From the NCBI RefSeq assembly GCF_027409185.1, contig NC_084467.1, positions 16,420,501 through 16,484,500 on the forward strand: 64,000 bases of DNA, written 5' to 3'. The position numbers and the translations under genes were made by a program. Below, piece by piece: positions 23,858 through 34,339 of this stretch (within the stretch, counting starts at the first letter, position 1; each line of letters starts with the position of its first letter). The notes beneath the pieces were generated by a model. It was given only the letters and a program-made list of their open reading frames with translations. It did no database searches and had not been told where the DNA came from. The stretch comes from Cynocephalus volans (taxonomy: Eukaryota > Chordata > Mammalia > Dermoptera > Cynocephalidae).

Positions 23858-23876
23858 CTAACATCCAATGATTATT

Positions 23877-24393
23877 TATTGATTTAGATACATACAACGG
23901 ATGTGGAGAAGGGGGATGCATGAGGAAATGTTATTCTCAGGTAAATAATACCTTTCTAACTCTCCGTGGAATTAATGAACTCAACGTTTTACCTTCACCA
24001 CCTAGTTTTTGACTAAAATACCTCGTCACCAAGTCTTTTCAATCAAAGCTGTCCAAAATTCTACAATGGAGTTAGTAACACGAAACTAGACATGTCCAGG
24101 AATCCTGGACATCAGGCCTATGAAGAGTAAGTTAAAGCCCTTTAAAAATATTCAGTGTAACACAAGCCTTCCAAGAAGTGAGACTTTTGGGGGTGATGGG
24201 TAATGTCAGTTAACTTCCTCTTCCTTTAAAAAGGTCAAAGACAGGGAAGCGTCCGGTGTAACATTTCCTCCTTAGATCGCGTTCTACCACAAACCACATC
24301 ACAAATGCCCCCATAGCTAAAAAAAAAACAAAAACATTAGCCAGAGGGGCTGCTTTCTGTACATTTTCACCGTAGACTGAAAATCCAACTTAC
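23877..24393 (-). other. Start of the inferred EIF4G3 first intron
   Basis: It begins on the minus strand with GTAAGTTGGATTTTC, a near-consensus donor. No repeat was recognised. Confidence 0.5.
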
Positions 24394-24464
24394 CTTGGAA
24401 ACCGGCTGATTAGTTTCAAACAGGAAATTTACCAATAAAGTTCTTTATGTATTAATAATAATAA

Positions 24465-25109
24465 TTAGGGAAGCCCACCGTACCCTGCTGCAGGGGAAGG
24501 TGTAATCCTCCCAACAATCAAAGAAAAGCCTTCCCTGCAGGGTTGGTCCCAGGCACCAGCAAAATCCGCCCAATAAAAGGATGGGGGAAGAGTTGAAGGG
24601 AGGAGCAGGCGAGAAAGGAGAAGGTTCTTCAGCTCTAAAAGGGAAGGGCTGCAGAAAGCTGGCCGAGGAGGGCCAGTCCTCACAGTACTGCACAGGGTCC
24701 CGGGGACCCCCGCAGTGCTGCTCCCGGAGCACCCAAAAAGCTCCGGCCAAGCCTGGCACCGGGGCTTGAGCAGCAGCCCCTTTCCTAGCTGGGCTGTGGC
24801 TGACGACAGGAGGATGCCCCGAAGGTCCCCCTGGGCTGCGGCGACGACAGCCGAAGGGCCGGCAGGAAGGTGAAAAGGATACTGTTGGGGCGCCTGGGTC
24901 TGGAGGGCCCTGATGTTCGGGTGAGGAGGGGCCGCCGCTGCCGCCGCCGCTGCTGCCGCCGCCGGGTGAGGAGGCGGTACCGCTGCTGCTGCTGCTGCTG
25001 CTGCCGCTGCTGCCGCTGCCGCTGCCGCCGCCGCCGCTCCGGTGCCGGGTCCGGTTCCTGCTGCAGCCGCTGAGCCTGATTTCAGAGCCGGTTTCTGCGG
25101 TAAACTCAT
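24465..25109 (-). CDS. Candidate 214-codon reading frame with poly-alanine runs in the leader exon
   Basis: An ATG at 25109-25107 sits in a fair Kozak context (G at -3). It opens MSLPQKPALKSGSAAAAGTG, followed by an alanine run of about 20 residues, a VPPPHP linker, a second alanine run of about 11, then PPHPNIRALQTQAPQQYPFH. The alanines use mixed GCN codons. The frame stops at 24467-24465, upstream of the strong donor at 24394. It would therefore be a long upstream ORF if that donor is used, or an N-terminal extension of the main protein if splicing occurs at an internal donor. The frame is also open further 5' to 25538. Because G+C-rich DNA gives long open frames by chance, coding status is uncertain. 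Confidence 0.35.
   Translation of the reverse strand: MSLPQKPALKSGSAAAAGTGPGTGAAAAAAAAAAAAAAAAAAAVPPPHPAAAAAAAAAAAPPHPNIRALQTQAPQQYPFHLPAGPSAVVAAAQGDLRGILLSSATAQLGKGLLLKPRCQAWPELFGCSGSSTAGVPGTLCSTVRTGPPRPAFCSPSLLELKNLLLSRLLLPSTLPPSFYWADFAGAWDQPCREGFSLIVGRITPSPAAGYGGLP
24930..25040. repeat. GCN trinucleotide tracts (poly-Ala in minus frame)
   Basis: Interrupted CTG/CCG triplet runs, including a run of about seven CTG units near 24980-25000. In the minus-strand candidate frame they encode the two poly-alanine blocks; other frames give poly-Ser/Gly or Arg/Cys. Length polymorphism is expected. Confidence 0.8.
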
Positions 25110-25281
25110 GGCAAAGCGAAGCCACCAACCCCCCCAGAGCGGGACCGGGCGCGCCGGGGTGCAGGGGCCGGGGGCAGCGGGCGGGCGGGATGGGGGCAGA
25201 CCCGGGGAGGCGGCGGGAGCGGGGGGCCGGGGGGAGGCTGGGAGGAGGAGGAGGAGGAGGGGGCCGGGGCCGGTCACACAC

Positions 25282-25283
25282 GC

Positions 25284-25315
<32 letters not shown>

Positions 25316-25325
25316 AGCAGCAGCC
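25282..25325. repeat. (CCG)n tract in CpG island
   Basis: About nine CCG units followed by CAGCAGCAG, close to the inferred transcription start, so within the leader of a leftward transcript. Confidence 0.85.
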
Positions 25326-25552
25326 GCCCCGCGGGCCAGCACCACCGGCTGCCGGTCTCCGTGACAACGCGACCCCGGGGGGGGGGCCGGACCCGGCGGG
25401 GGCAGGAGGCGGAGAGACCGGACCTTTCACGGCAATATCCTCATGGGCCGGCGGCGGGGGGTCTTTGTCCCCCTCCCCGGGGGAAGCGGCGCCCTTCTCG
25501 GGAGCGGGGCTCAGGCGATGCCGGCGGATTTTCTTCACTCAACGAGCAGAGC

Positions 25553-25567
25553 ATCCAACATGGCGCT
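25553..25567 (+). promoter_or_regulatory. YY1-like ATGGCGC element
   Basis: The sequence CCAACATGGCGCTGCGG resembles the downstream YY1 motif (AANATGGCG) often found just inside the 5'UTR of CpG-island promoters. It supports a start site close by; orientation alone would suggest plus-strand initiation, but YY1 sites also occur inverted. Confidence 0.4.
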
Positions 25568-26084
25568 GCGGCCGCCTCCAGCAGTCCGGCAGGACGGCCA
25601 CTCGGAAAGTTTCGGGCGCTTTCGGAACGGCTCGGGAGGCCGAGGGTGGGAGGCCGCTTCGGCTCTTTCCGGAGACTGCGAGCGGTCGGGATTCCTCGGA
25701 AGCGCTCGGGCGCGGCTTCGGCCGCCGTTCGGGAGCGCTCCAGGGCGGACTCGCTTCCTCGGGAAGGATCGGCGAGGGGGCCGTCTGTGGCTGTCCGCGG
25801 CGCGGCTGCGGGGCGGAGGGAGAGTCCGAAGGCGAGGCTGGGCCTGTGAGCGGCCGCCCCTGCGGCCCAGCCGGGAGGGACAATGGTGACGGCCCCGGGG
25901 CCTGCGGGCCGCCGAGCCCTGCCCGCGGGAGCCGAGAGGTGCGGCCAGGGGAGAAGGTCCGTTCCTGTGGCAGGAACCGCTTAGCCAGAGTGACACCGGG
26001 AGGACAGGGACCCGCCGCGGCGACCTATTAACATAACAAATGCCACTGGCCGGCCCCTGACCACGCACTGCACATCCATTGTGT

Positions 26085-26210
26085 CGACACGTCGTCCTCA
26101 GACACTCAGAGGTCAGTGGAGTGCGCTGAGGCTCGGGAGCAAGAGTGACTGGCCCAAGGTCATACAGCCGGGATCCAGAGCCAAGCCCGGATGCAAATTC
26201 CACCTTTGTG
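26085..26210 (-). repeat. MIR
   Basis: CTGGCCCAAGGTCATACAGC and the preceding CACTCAGAGGTCAGTGG match the reverse complement of the MIR core. Confidence 0.6.
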
Positions 26211-26515
26211 CGGATGAGTCTTGCCACCTCCCAGGTTGGCTGGGGCCAGTTGTCTGACCCGCCTTATCTAATCAGCGGCCTTGACTGAGGGTTCTGCGGA
26301 TGGAGTCTTCCCAAGGCCTAGCCCAGGACTGGAGTGCCCTTTGGCTTGCAGCCAGTAGTCCGCTCCCCCATGCCCTATGCTGGGTAACACTTGTTGATAA
26401 GGTCCTTTTCTTCCCAGCTGGACCTGCCAAGATCACTCCCAACGCTGCCCCGCCCGCCCCACCCCCAGCAGGGGCCTTGTCTGCACAGTAGCACTGAGTG
26501 GAAAGGAATCGCGGC
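26211..26515. other. Intergenic, nothing recognised
   Basis: Short stretch right of the CpG island without nameable features. Confidence 0.4.
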
Positions 26516-26519
26516 CATC

Positions 26520-26785
26520 AGGGAGCAATCCAGGTAATAGTGGTTACCCAGGCATGGCACTGAGCACTTCACGTTCATCATCTCATGCAGTCCTATGAAA
26601 TAGGTAGTACCCATTTTACAGATGAAAACACTGAGGCTCAGGGAGGCTCAATACCATCACACAACAGAAGATCTGAGATCCTTGAGGCTCAGAATAGACA
26701 GGTGACTTTCCCAAGGTAACATGGACAGTGCAATTGGCAGAGCCAAGATTAGAGTCCAGTTCTGACTCTTGCTACATTGCTTCTC
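26520..26785 (-). repeat. MIR
   Basis: GCACTGAGCACTTCACGTTC ... CCATTTTACAGATGAAAACAC, then CCCAAGGTAACATGG is the reverse-strand MIR pattern. Confidence 0.8.
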
Positions 26786-28260
26786 ACTGCCTTCCTTTGT
26801 GTGTGTGTGTGTTTGCTTGTTTTTTTAATTCACATAAAGCTCTACACATAGTGGATGCGTAATTGTTGACAGGCCCTAGGAGCCTTAAATGTTCCCTCTG
26901 GGATAGAAGAGCATCTGGAAGAGGGTGATACCATAAGCCCCCAACCATATCTTTCTGCCTAGGGTTCCTCAGCTCCTGGCTTTGAAAAGGAAGCTTCATC
27001 TCCCCTGTTTCTTGGCCCCTTCCCCCCATCTACAGACTGGAAGACAACAGCTACTTCAAACTTTGGAATCCTAAACCTCCTAGAGTTATCATGAGAAATA
27101 AAACAAATACAAAGCACTTAGCCCAGTCCCTGGCTCATGGTAATTGTTGGATACATCTTAGCTATTATTCATTTATGCATGGATGTTACTTAGTCATTTA
27201 AAATATCCCTGATATCTAGCATTCAACAAATAGGATGTGAAATTTGCTGAATGACTGAATAATTATGAATTGTGGAGGATTTGGTGTTACCCTGGAGAAG
27301 TCTTGGGTAACATAGAACCCAGGCTGGGCCTCACTGCATAGAGTTTCCTAGAGCAGGCAATGCTAGCCCACAAGAGGCATATTGTATCTGACCAACCATC
27401 CTCTGTTCCCAGAACCCAACACAGCCTCTGGCAAAGGACTGTGTTCCCGGACAGCCAGAAGACAGATTTATACATCTCCTCAGTTTATACATCTCCTCCT
27501 GGCTGGGTGATGGTGCGTTGCTTGTTAGTATGTAGGATCACTGCTTTGTTTCTCTAAGTGAACTGGGAATTGGGCTCAGGGGCACGCTTTCATTTTTTAA
27601 TTGAAGTCCATGAGACTTGGTTTGCAGTGTCCTGGTGACATAATCTTTATGAACCAAGTGACCTGGTAATCTTAATTGTCCAGTCCTTAAGGTTAAATAA
27701 AGTTCACCAAAAAAAAAAATTTTTTTTTTCAAAAGTATTTTAGCGAGCTGAAGTTCCCCAGCTCCTTCATTTTTCCTCATGGAGAAACTGGCCTTTTATC
27801 ATAAAAACAAGCCATATTATGCCAAGAGAAGCCATCTTTATTAGCCACAGAGGGGTTTGTATACATTAGATGCTCCACTCTGAGACATGCAAACATGCAT
27901 CAAGGTCTGTGAGGGTAGAGGTGGGCGCAGACCATGGTGGTCCAAGATCTAGACCCTACACAATTAAGACACAGAGATCGGAGGTCAACAGGGCAAAAAA
28001 AGAAGGGGGGAGTGAGGTGGGGAGGAGAGACTGCAGGGCTCCCATCTGAAGTAGATATGTGTGGATGGAAGGAGAGAAACCTCAAGAAACCCCAATGGGA
28101 AAAGTAAAAAATTGTGCCATTCCCTCTCCTGAAACTATGTACATGATGGGCCACAGATGCTCAGGAAAGAGCTGTGCCAACAGGCCCTTCCAAACATCTC
28201 AGGTCCCAGTGGTAGGGTGCCATGTGAGGGCAATGGTTCCTTTCAGAAGTCATAAACTTT
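26786..28260. other. Intergenic, largely unassigned
   Basis: It holds a (GT) run near 26798-26812, a direct repeat of tttatacatctcct (27467-27480 and 27484-27497), and A/T runs at 27710-27730. A minus-strand AATAAA occurs at about 27840, but no gene ending there is recognised. Confidence 0.4.
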
Positions 28261-28264
28261 AAAG

Positions 28265-28445
28265 ACAGATCTGGGTTCTAACCTTACAGACTAGCTCTAC
28301 AACCGGAAGCAAGTTTCTGAACTTCTCTGGCCATTTGCCAAATGAGGACAAGAGTTCTGCCTGTAAGGGATTAAAACAATTAAAGGAACTTGTCGATAGG
28401 GACAATCAGCTGGGCCTAGGGTGTGGTAGGCACCTCAGCAAAACT
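28265..28445 (+). repeat. MIR
   Basis: AAGACAGATCTGGGTTCTAA, then CTGAACTTCTCTGGCCATTTG and GTGTGGTAGGCACCTCAG fit a diverged plus-strand MIR. Confidence 0.6.
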
Positions 28446-28706
28446 TCCTTCCCTGTTCCCTCCAGGGCAAAGTTACTGTTTCTCTGATTTGCTGCCACTC
28501 TCACTTCTTCTGGAGCCAGACTGTCCTACCCCTTTGCCCATAGTATGTGTAATGGCTTTCACTTCTCAGTGCTCCTAGAGGTGATCACAGCCCTCGCCAA
28601 CCTTTGTGACTGCAGATAGTTCAGCTTCACCAGGATGCAAGGAGCCAAAAGTATTACCGTAGAAGGGCTAAGATGATAAATTGTATGTTATGTGTATCTG
28701 ACCACA

Positions 28707-28806
28707 TTTTTTTGGGGGGGGGGGGGTCAGGCTGGTATTAGGATCCAAACTCTTAACTTTGATGTCATCACATCATGTTCTAACCAACTGAGCTAACTGG
28801 CCAGCC
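28707..28806 (-). repeat. tRNA-Ile-like SINE, monomer, tail now T7G13-like
   Basis: TCTAACCAACTGAGCTAACTGGCCAGCCC... on the plus strand is the reverse complement of the SINE 5' half. Its tail is a T-run merging into an unusual G-run (about 28714-28726). Confidence 0.8.
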
Positions 28807-28869
28807 CTAACCAAAAATTTTTTTTTTAAGTATTAATGTAGAGTCTAGCCAGGACTAAAAACACCCTTA

Positions 28870-29030
28870 AGGGTTACTTTTCCCAGGCTCCTGGTTTTAG
28901 GGATTGACTGCAGAGAAGGGAAAGGACTTTCTCAAGGTAATACAGCAAGTGAGCAGCAGAGCCAGGACTGAAACTCACAACCTCTCTTCCCTTGGAGGTC
29001 AAGATTTCTCTCACCATCTGATCCTATTCT
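28870..29030 (-). repeat. MIR
   Basis: TTTCTCAAGGTAATACAGCA and GCAGAGCCAGGACTGAAACT match the reverse MIR core. Confidence 0.65.
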
Positions 29031-29239
29031 AGAACTAGGATGGTTCCCCCCCTGGGCTTTTCCCAATTCAAGTATTGGCCATTCTTCCCCTCCATGCTTC
29101 TAGAGTCACAACCAACCTTCAGAATACATCGAACAAGCATTTATTGACCGACAATTATGTGCCAGGCATTGTGCTGGGCCCCTAGTGAAAAATATGAGGC
29201 CACATCTGATGGAGAGGAAAAATAGGTAACCCGATAATT

Positions 29240-29550
29240 ACCCTACAGACCTTCAAGTTAAGTAATGTCCCCTTAATTACTTACATTAAAAAGTTAAAGT
29301 ATGTCCTGACGAGCTGCTAAAAATGAAAATGAAAAAAAAAAAAAAAAACCTGCAAAAAGTCAAAGTTGTGTCACTCCTCTGCTCAGAGCCCTTCCATGGT
29401 CTTTTTTTCTACTGTGTTTTCTTTTCTTATGAAGGGGAAAGTGGATCCAGAGAACCATCACAGGCAGCCCTGAGGACAGACAGATCTAGGTCCTGACCTC
29501 AGTTCTTCCACTTTCTTTTTTTGCTGTTGTAGTAAGATATTGTAAGAATA
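29240..29550. other. Intergenic, nothing recognised
   Basis: An A-run at 29332-29347 follows CTGCTAAAAATGAAAATG; no family was assigned. Confidence 0.35.
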
Positions 29551-29559
29551 TCTAGAAAA

Positions 29560-30290
29560 AAACACAAAGTGTTTTTCTTGTACTCGTACTCAGCAAGAAT
29601 CACAACAGAAGACAGACCTCTGACTTCTGTGACCAAATGTGTGGGGATTTCTCCCCAGCAGCAAGCAAGCAACCAGTTTCACAGCAGACACCAGCTGGGT
29701 GTGCTCTAATTCAATTCTGACACTATCTACTTGGAGACAGCATCAGATTGCGCAGGCTGAAGGCTCAGTCCCCAAGACTACCCCCTCCTTTCAGATGCCA
29801 GTCACAAGTCCAGGCCTATAGAACTTATGACCAATCACCTATAAATCAGGGTTCCCATGATCCCTTCCTTAGGTTCAATTAGTTTGCTTGAGCGGCTCAC
29901 AGAACTCAGGGAAACGTACTTACATTTACTGGTTTATTATAAAGGATATTACAAAGGATACAGATGAAGAGATGCATAGGGTGAAATATGGGAGGAGGGG
30001 CACAGAGCTTCCATGCCCTCCCTGGGCATACCGCCCTCTGGGAACCTCCATGTGCTCTTGGGTTTTTATGGAAGCTTCATTATGAAGGCCTGATCGAAGC
30101 ATGGACAACCACATAGAAAAGTGATTGGACAAAAAGGGTATGATCTAACACTAACAAAATGGGTGGGGAAACCCAACAAGGCCTATTGATTCAACTTCTT
30201 GGCCTCTCTGTACAGCATTCCTTCCTCCAGAATATGAGGCAGGACCCCTTCTAGAATACAGGTCTTACTTAAAATCAGCTAAGGTGAGTC
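29560..30290 (-). repeat. Probable retroviral LTR, antisense
   Basis: GCGGCTCACAGAACTCAGGG, ACTGGTTTATTATAAAGGAT, GATACAGATGAAGAGATGCA and TTGGGTTTTTATGGAAGCTT form a block that I associate with a mammalian ERV LTR read in reverse (TTTATT = AATAAA on the minus strand). The family name and exact limits are uncertain. Confidence 0.5.
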
Positions 30291-30434
30291 AGAAAATTTC
30301 CTGCCCTGGGGAGAAAAAAGGAGCAGGTGAGAGGAGGGCAGGAGAAGATCAGAGAATAGCAAGAGCCAGGAACTGTGGATGAAAACCAATATATAAAATA
30401 ATATCGCAGATATACACAACATAAAATTTACCAC

Positions 30435-30462
30435 TTGTGTGTGTGTGTGTGTGTGTGTGTGT
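30435..30462. repeat. (TG)n microsatellite
   Basis: About 14 TG units immediately next to the 3' side of an antisense SINE. Confidence 0.95.
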
Positions 30463-30463
30463 A

Positions 30464-30545
30464 TGGCAGGCCAGTGTGGAGATCCGAACACCTGATCTTG
30501 GTGTTATAACAACACACTCTAACCAACGAGCTAACTGGCCAGCCC
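30464..30545 (-). repeat. tRNA-Ile-like SINE, monomer
   Basis: Reverse complement of GGGCTGGCCAGTTAGCTCGT ... CACTGGCCTGCC. The usual A-tail position is occupied by the (TG)n run. Confidence 0.85.
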
Positions 30546-31421
30546 TATAACTTTATTTTTAAGCATGCAATTGAGTAGCATTAAATATATTCACGTTGCC
30601 TGTAACCATAACCACTATCCACCACCAGAACTTTTTCATCATCCCAAACTGAAGCTCTGTAACCATTAAACAACAACCCCTCATAACCTCCTCCCCCCAG
30701 CCCCTGATAACCACCATTCTACTTTCTGTCTCTATGATTTTAACTACTCTAGGTACCTCATATAGGTGGAATCACACAGTATTTGTTCTTTTGTGACTTG
30801 CTTATTTCACTTAGCATAATGTTTTCAAGGTTCATCCAGTTGTAGCATGTGTCAGAATTTCATTCATTTTTAGGGCTGAATAATATTTTGTGGTATGTAT
30901 ATACCACATTTAGTTTATCCATTCATATATTAATGAACATTTGAGTTGCTTCTACCTTTTGGCTATTGTGAATAATGCTCCTATGAACGAGTGTACACAT
31001 ATCTGTTCAGTTTCCTGCTTTTGATTCTTTGGGGTATATACCTAGAAGAGAAGTTGCTGGATCATATGGTAATTTTCTATGTTTCATTTTTTGAGGAACC
31101 ACCATACTGTTTTCTACACTGGCTGTGCCATTTTACATCTCCACCAGCAATGCACAAGGGTTCCAATTTCTCCATATCCTCACCAACACCTGTTGTATGT
31201 TTGTTTGTTTTTCCAATTTTTATAATAGCCATCTTACTGTGTGTGAAGTAGTATCTCATGGTTTTGACTTGCATTTTCCTAATCATTAGTGATGTTGAGC
31301 ATCTTTTCATGTGCTTATTGGCCATTTATATACCTTCAAGAAATATCTGTTCAAGTCCTATTACCCATTTTTTAATTTTGTTGTTGTTGAGTTGTAGAAG
31401 TTTCTTCCAGCTCTGCCACTT

Positions 31422-31528
31422 ATTTATTTATTTATTTATTTTTGGCTGCTGACTGGTATGGGGATCTGAACGCATGACCTTAGTATTAGAAGGCTGTGCT
31501 CTAATCAACTAAGCTAACCAGCCAGCCT
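31422..31528 (-). repeat. tRNA-Ile-like SINE, monomer
   Basis: (TTTA)n tail, then antisense SINE. Duplications ctctgccactt at 31411-31421 and 31529-31539; the target word is itself part of a MIR. Confidence 0.9.
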
Positions 31529-31700
31529 CTCTGCCACTTTTAACTGTGTGTCCTTGAGACACTGTGCCTCAGTTTCTCAACTGTAAAAAACAAAACTTTG
31601 TAAAAAATCTGTTAATTTCTACTTCCTAGAGTTGTTGTGAGAATCAAATAAGCTAGCAAGCAAAAGCCAACCATTAGGGTGTCTGGCTGATAAAAATAAC
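31529..31700 (+). repeat. MIR
   Basis: CTCTGCCACTTTTAACTGTG, CTCAGTTTCTCAACTGTAAA and GTTGTTGTGAGAATCAAATA follow the plus-strand MIR. Confidence 0.8.
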
Positions 31701-31795
31701 TAGCATTTACTGAGCACTCACAGTGTGCCAGGCATCAGACAAAGCTATTTACATATATTAGCTCATTTAATCAGGCTCTGATTGCTAATAGTGCC
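31695..31795 (-). repeat. MIR
   Basis: AGCATTTACTGAGCACTCAC ... TTAGCTCATTTAATC is the reverse MIR 3' part. Confidence 0.75.
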
Positions 31796-32645
31796 TGCAT
31801 GTAGGAGGCAAACCACAACAGGGTCTCCCTTCCTCCCTTGTCCACCTAATCACTCAACATGTTCAGGCGTTGGCCACTGGACCTGGGGGCAAGCCTTTGA
31901 CCTTGCTGATGCCAATCTTTTTTAACAGGACCCTCACACACACCAAATCCATGGAGCTACCCTGTTACTGAGATCAAGCTGCACCCCCACTGGGACTGGC
32001 CCAGTGAAAGTGCTCTAATACCTGCCTAGCAGGCCTCCAGAACTCTCTAAGCCAAGGGATGTCACACAATCACCCATACATCCCATCTTGAATCTGGAAA
32101 TCACCTCCTTCTACCCTGGGTGGCCCAGCCTTCCCCTGGCCCTTGTCGAGTCTGCTGCCATTTTAAATATCCTGCCAAGCTTGCTGCCTTGGGAAAATCC
32201 CGGGCTCTGATTTACCCTCTATCTAATGACTAGAAGAGGAAGCTGAATTTCTGGATGTCCATAGCTGGCGCCAAGCATCAGGCTGACTCTAGTGATCTCT
32301 GTGGGAGGCCTGGACTGCCAGCACTCTAGACACCTGGAAAGAGGCTAAAGCGTTGCTATGCTCTGCCTTTTCCCACCAGCATGAGAATGAAAATAGTAGC
32401 AATTTAGAATTAATTCTGCAGATGAATATTTTTTGGTTTCCCAAATTTGGCAATCATCTCTCTTTTTCCCACCCTCATTGCACGCCTTTTCTTCCACTTA
32501 AATAGAAAAGTTGAAGAAGATGCTTGGTTCTCACCTTTTATGCAGGGTAAGTGGGTATGGTTACAGTTCAGGTTCCTCAGCCAGGCACCTGTGGCCTCAT
32601 CACCTCTGGCTCTTGCAATCTCTGCAGCCTCAGTTCCAGCCACTT
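31796..32645. other. Intergenic, nothing recognised
   Basis: No gene or nameable repeat; short chance frames only. Confidence 0.4.
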
Positions 32646-32649
32646 TCCA

Positions 32650-32985
32650 CTGACATGCACCCTGAACAGCCATGCACTTTCATGTCTCTGAGTTTTTCCA
32701 TATGCTGTTCCCTCCACCTGGACACCTGGAGTGTCTCCTGCTCCTGGATTGCTAGAATCTCTTATTAATCCTTCAAAACCTAGCCCGGGTGTTATCTTAC
32801 AGGACAAACTTTTCTTGGTTCCCCTCCTCCTTCCCTAGACAGATTTAATTGCTCCCTCCCTTCTGCTACATTTTTTTGTGCTGGGACTTTATTTTCTTGT
32901 GATTCTATCATACTATATTAATAAGGGGCTTATGCGGCCTAGTGCCTGGCACATAGTAAGTACTCAGTAAAAACTAACTTATCTT
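32650..32985 (+). repeat. L2 3' part
   Basis: TCTTATTAATCCTTCAAAAC ... TGCCTGGCACATAGTAAGTA, CTCAGTAAAAAC is the L2 3' end pattern. Confidence 0.8.
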
Positions 32986-33169
32986 TTCTGTGAAGCTGGA
33001 AATGGCTTGGGGATAGTATCACAACTTGCTTTTTGAACACAAAGAACATAATAACCTCTTTCATTTACATGTTACATTTTCGGCCTTCTCAAGCCAAGGT
33101 GTGGGGAAAGGCTCTCTCACCCTTAAATAAATGTAAAATGCCCACAACAATTATCAACTCAGAGTTAGT

Positions 33170-33365
33170 AGTTCCTTTTATTCACACCCATAGCTCCCTT
33201 CATTTCTCATGCTTGTAATTACTTGTATCATGGCTGTTCCCTGCTAGAGAGTAGGCTCCCAAGGACAGGGACTATGACTTTCACATTCGTTGCTGCATGC
33301 CCAGCCCAGAGCCTGGCACATGGGAAGTGTTCCATAAACAGTTGAGGGATGGATGTTGAATGAGT
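33170..33365 (+). repeat. L2 3' end
   Basis: AGAGAGTAGGCTCCCAAGGA, CAGGGACTATGACTTTC and GAGCCTGGCACATGGGAAGT are L2 terminal phrases. Confidence 0.7.
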
Positions 33366-33544
33366 TATTCAGTGTAACCCTACTTTGGCAGATTTGGGAA
33401 AACACCCTCTACTTGGGGAGGTTGGATCCTCTGCTGTACGTAGTTTCTGGAGTGGCCTTCCCTGCTCTTAAGAGAACACCTGAGTCCCTCTTCTTAGCAC
33501 CATAACAAAAATGTGGGCGAAAGGCCCAGGGCTGTTCTACTTCT

Positions 33545-33735
33545 GTGGCACCGGGCTTGGGTTTTGAAAAACAATAGACCTTGGTTCAAATCCAAATTCT
33601 GAGACAAATCACTTCACCCTCTGGGCCTTGATTTCTCTCACCTGTACAAAGGGGATTATAGTCATGTTCCAGCAAAGTTGTGATGTGGGAGGATCTAGCA
33701 CAGTACTGGACACACAATAGGTCATCAATTAATGA
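33545..33735 (+). repeat. MIR
   Basis: ATAGACCTTGGTTCAAATCC, CTCACCTGTACAAAGGGG and the CACAGTACTGGACACACAAT end fit MIR. Confidence 0.75.
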
Positions 33736-33854
33736 GGATTCCCTTCTCTCTTCACTGTTTATCTCTCCTACAGCTGAAGCTCTTTGCGGAGGGGAAATTC
33801 AAGTGGCTCAGTTGCAGAACTACACACAGCTGTAACTCATGGGCCAGGAGGACA

Positions 33855-34055
33855 CGTGGATAAGAACTCAGGCTCTGGAACCATGTTGCTTAGGTTAAAA
33901 GCTCAGCTCACTAGTTGTGAGCTTGGGCAAGACATTTAACTTCTCTGCCTTGGTCTCTTTATCTGTAATGTAGTAATAATAATAGCATCAATCTCACAGA
34001 CTTTATAATGAGTAAGTGAAAGAGTGCCTAGTACACAGTAAGCCCTCATGAAACC
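33855..34055 (+). repeat. MIR
   Basis: TCTGGAACCATGTTGCTTAG, GAGCTTGGGCAAGACATTTA and GTGCCTAGTACACAGTAAGC match the MIR order on the plus strand. Confidence 0.8.
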
Positions 34056-34339
34056 AAAATATGAGCCAGCTCTCGTATTCAAGGTGAATGTAATACCTTG
34101 CATAGACTTGGTTTGCTCATCCTCATAGCTGCCCATGACTGGATCTGCCACGGTGACTTAGAGTTGTGAGGACTCTAGTCTCTGGACTGCCCTTCCTTGC
34201 TGCCTGTTGGGAAAATATAGGAAAATGGTCAGGGCCCCTCAGATGTTCAGAATCTTGCCAAGCATTTGATGTAAATAGGCATATGCGCTTAGGTGTTCCT
34301 TGGTTATGGTTTAGTGTAATTGCACACTGGGTTATGGAC

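Larger units (their letters stand above)
24394..25560 (-). other. EIF4G3: Probable first exon of EIF4G3 (leader exon)
   Basis: On the minus strand the CpG island runs into a consensus donor CCAAG/GTAAGT, whose last exonic base is 24394. This supports a first exon of up to roughly 1.1-1.2 kb. The 5' limit is an estimate. A shorter version using an internal donor inside the island is possible: a GTGAGG core lies near 24682. EIF4G3 encodes eIF4GII, the cap-binding-complex scaffold joining eIF4E, eIF4A and eIF3. None of its conserved domains lies in this window, so the gene name rests on synteny alone. Confidence 0.5.
24550..26030. promoter_or_regulatory. EIF4G3: CpG-island promoter, probably of EIF4G3
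   Basis: This is the only long CpG-dense stretch in the window, with many GC-box-like CCGCCC/GGGCGG words and trinucleotide runs, and no TATA box that I can see. It fits a housekeeping promoter. A strong minus-strand splice donor at its left edge (24394) says transcription runs leftward. EIF4G3 is inferred from gene order: human ECE1 and EIF4G3 are adjacent and co-oriented, with the EIF4G3 start about 30 kb from the ECE1 3' end, which agrees with the 31 kb here. The start site is probably near the YY1-like motif at about 25560. Divergent plus-strand transcription is possible but unsupported. Confidence 0.7.
30395..31400 (-). mobile_element. Old LINE-1 3' part, antisense
   Basis: Reverse complement of L1 ORF2-3'/3'UTR: CATTCTACTTTCTGTCTCTA, GTACCTCATATAGGTGGAAT, GGATCATATGGTAATTTTCT and CTCACCAACACCTGTTGTATG. 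It is interrupted by a (TG)n run and a SINE (30437-30545). Confidence 0.8.

Noticed and set aside
24445..25281. Poly-Ser/Gly frame on the minus strand as an alternative protein
   Set aside because: It uses the same triplet tracts as the alanine frame, starts at a less convincing ATG and shows no independent support.
25042..26031. Plus-strand 329-codon frame and others (25190-25849, 25443-25889) in the CpG island
   Set aside because: Composition explains them: stop codons are rare in such G+C-rich sequence. Several overlapping frames are open on both strands at once, and none resembles a known protein.
27835..28262. A 3' gene end suggested by a minus-strand AATAAA near 27840
   Set aside because: No upstream exon, stop codon or recognisable protein on that strand; AATAAA is common by chance.
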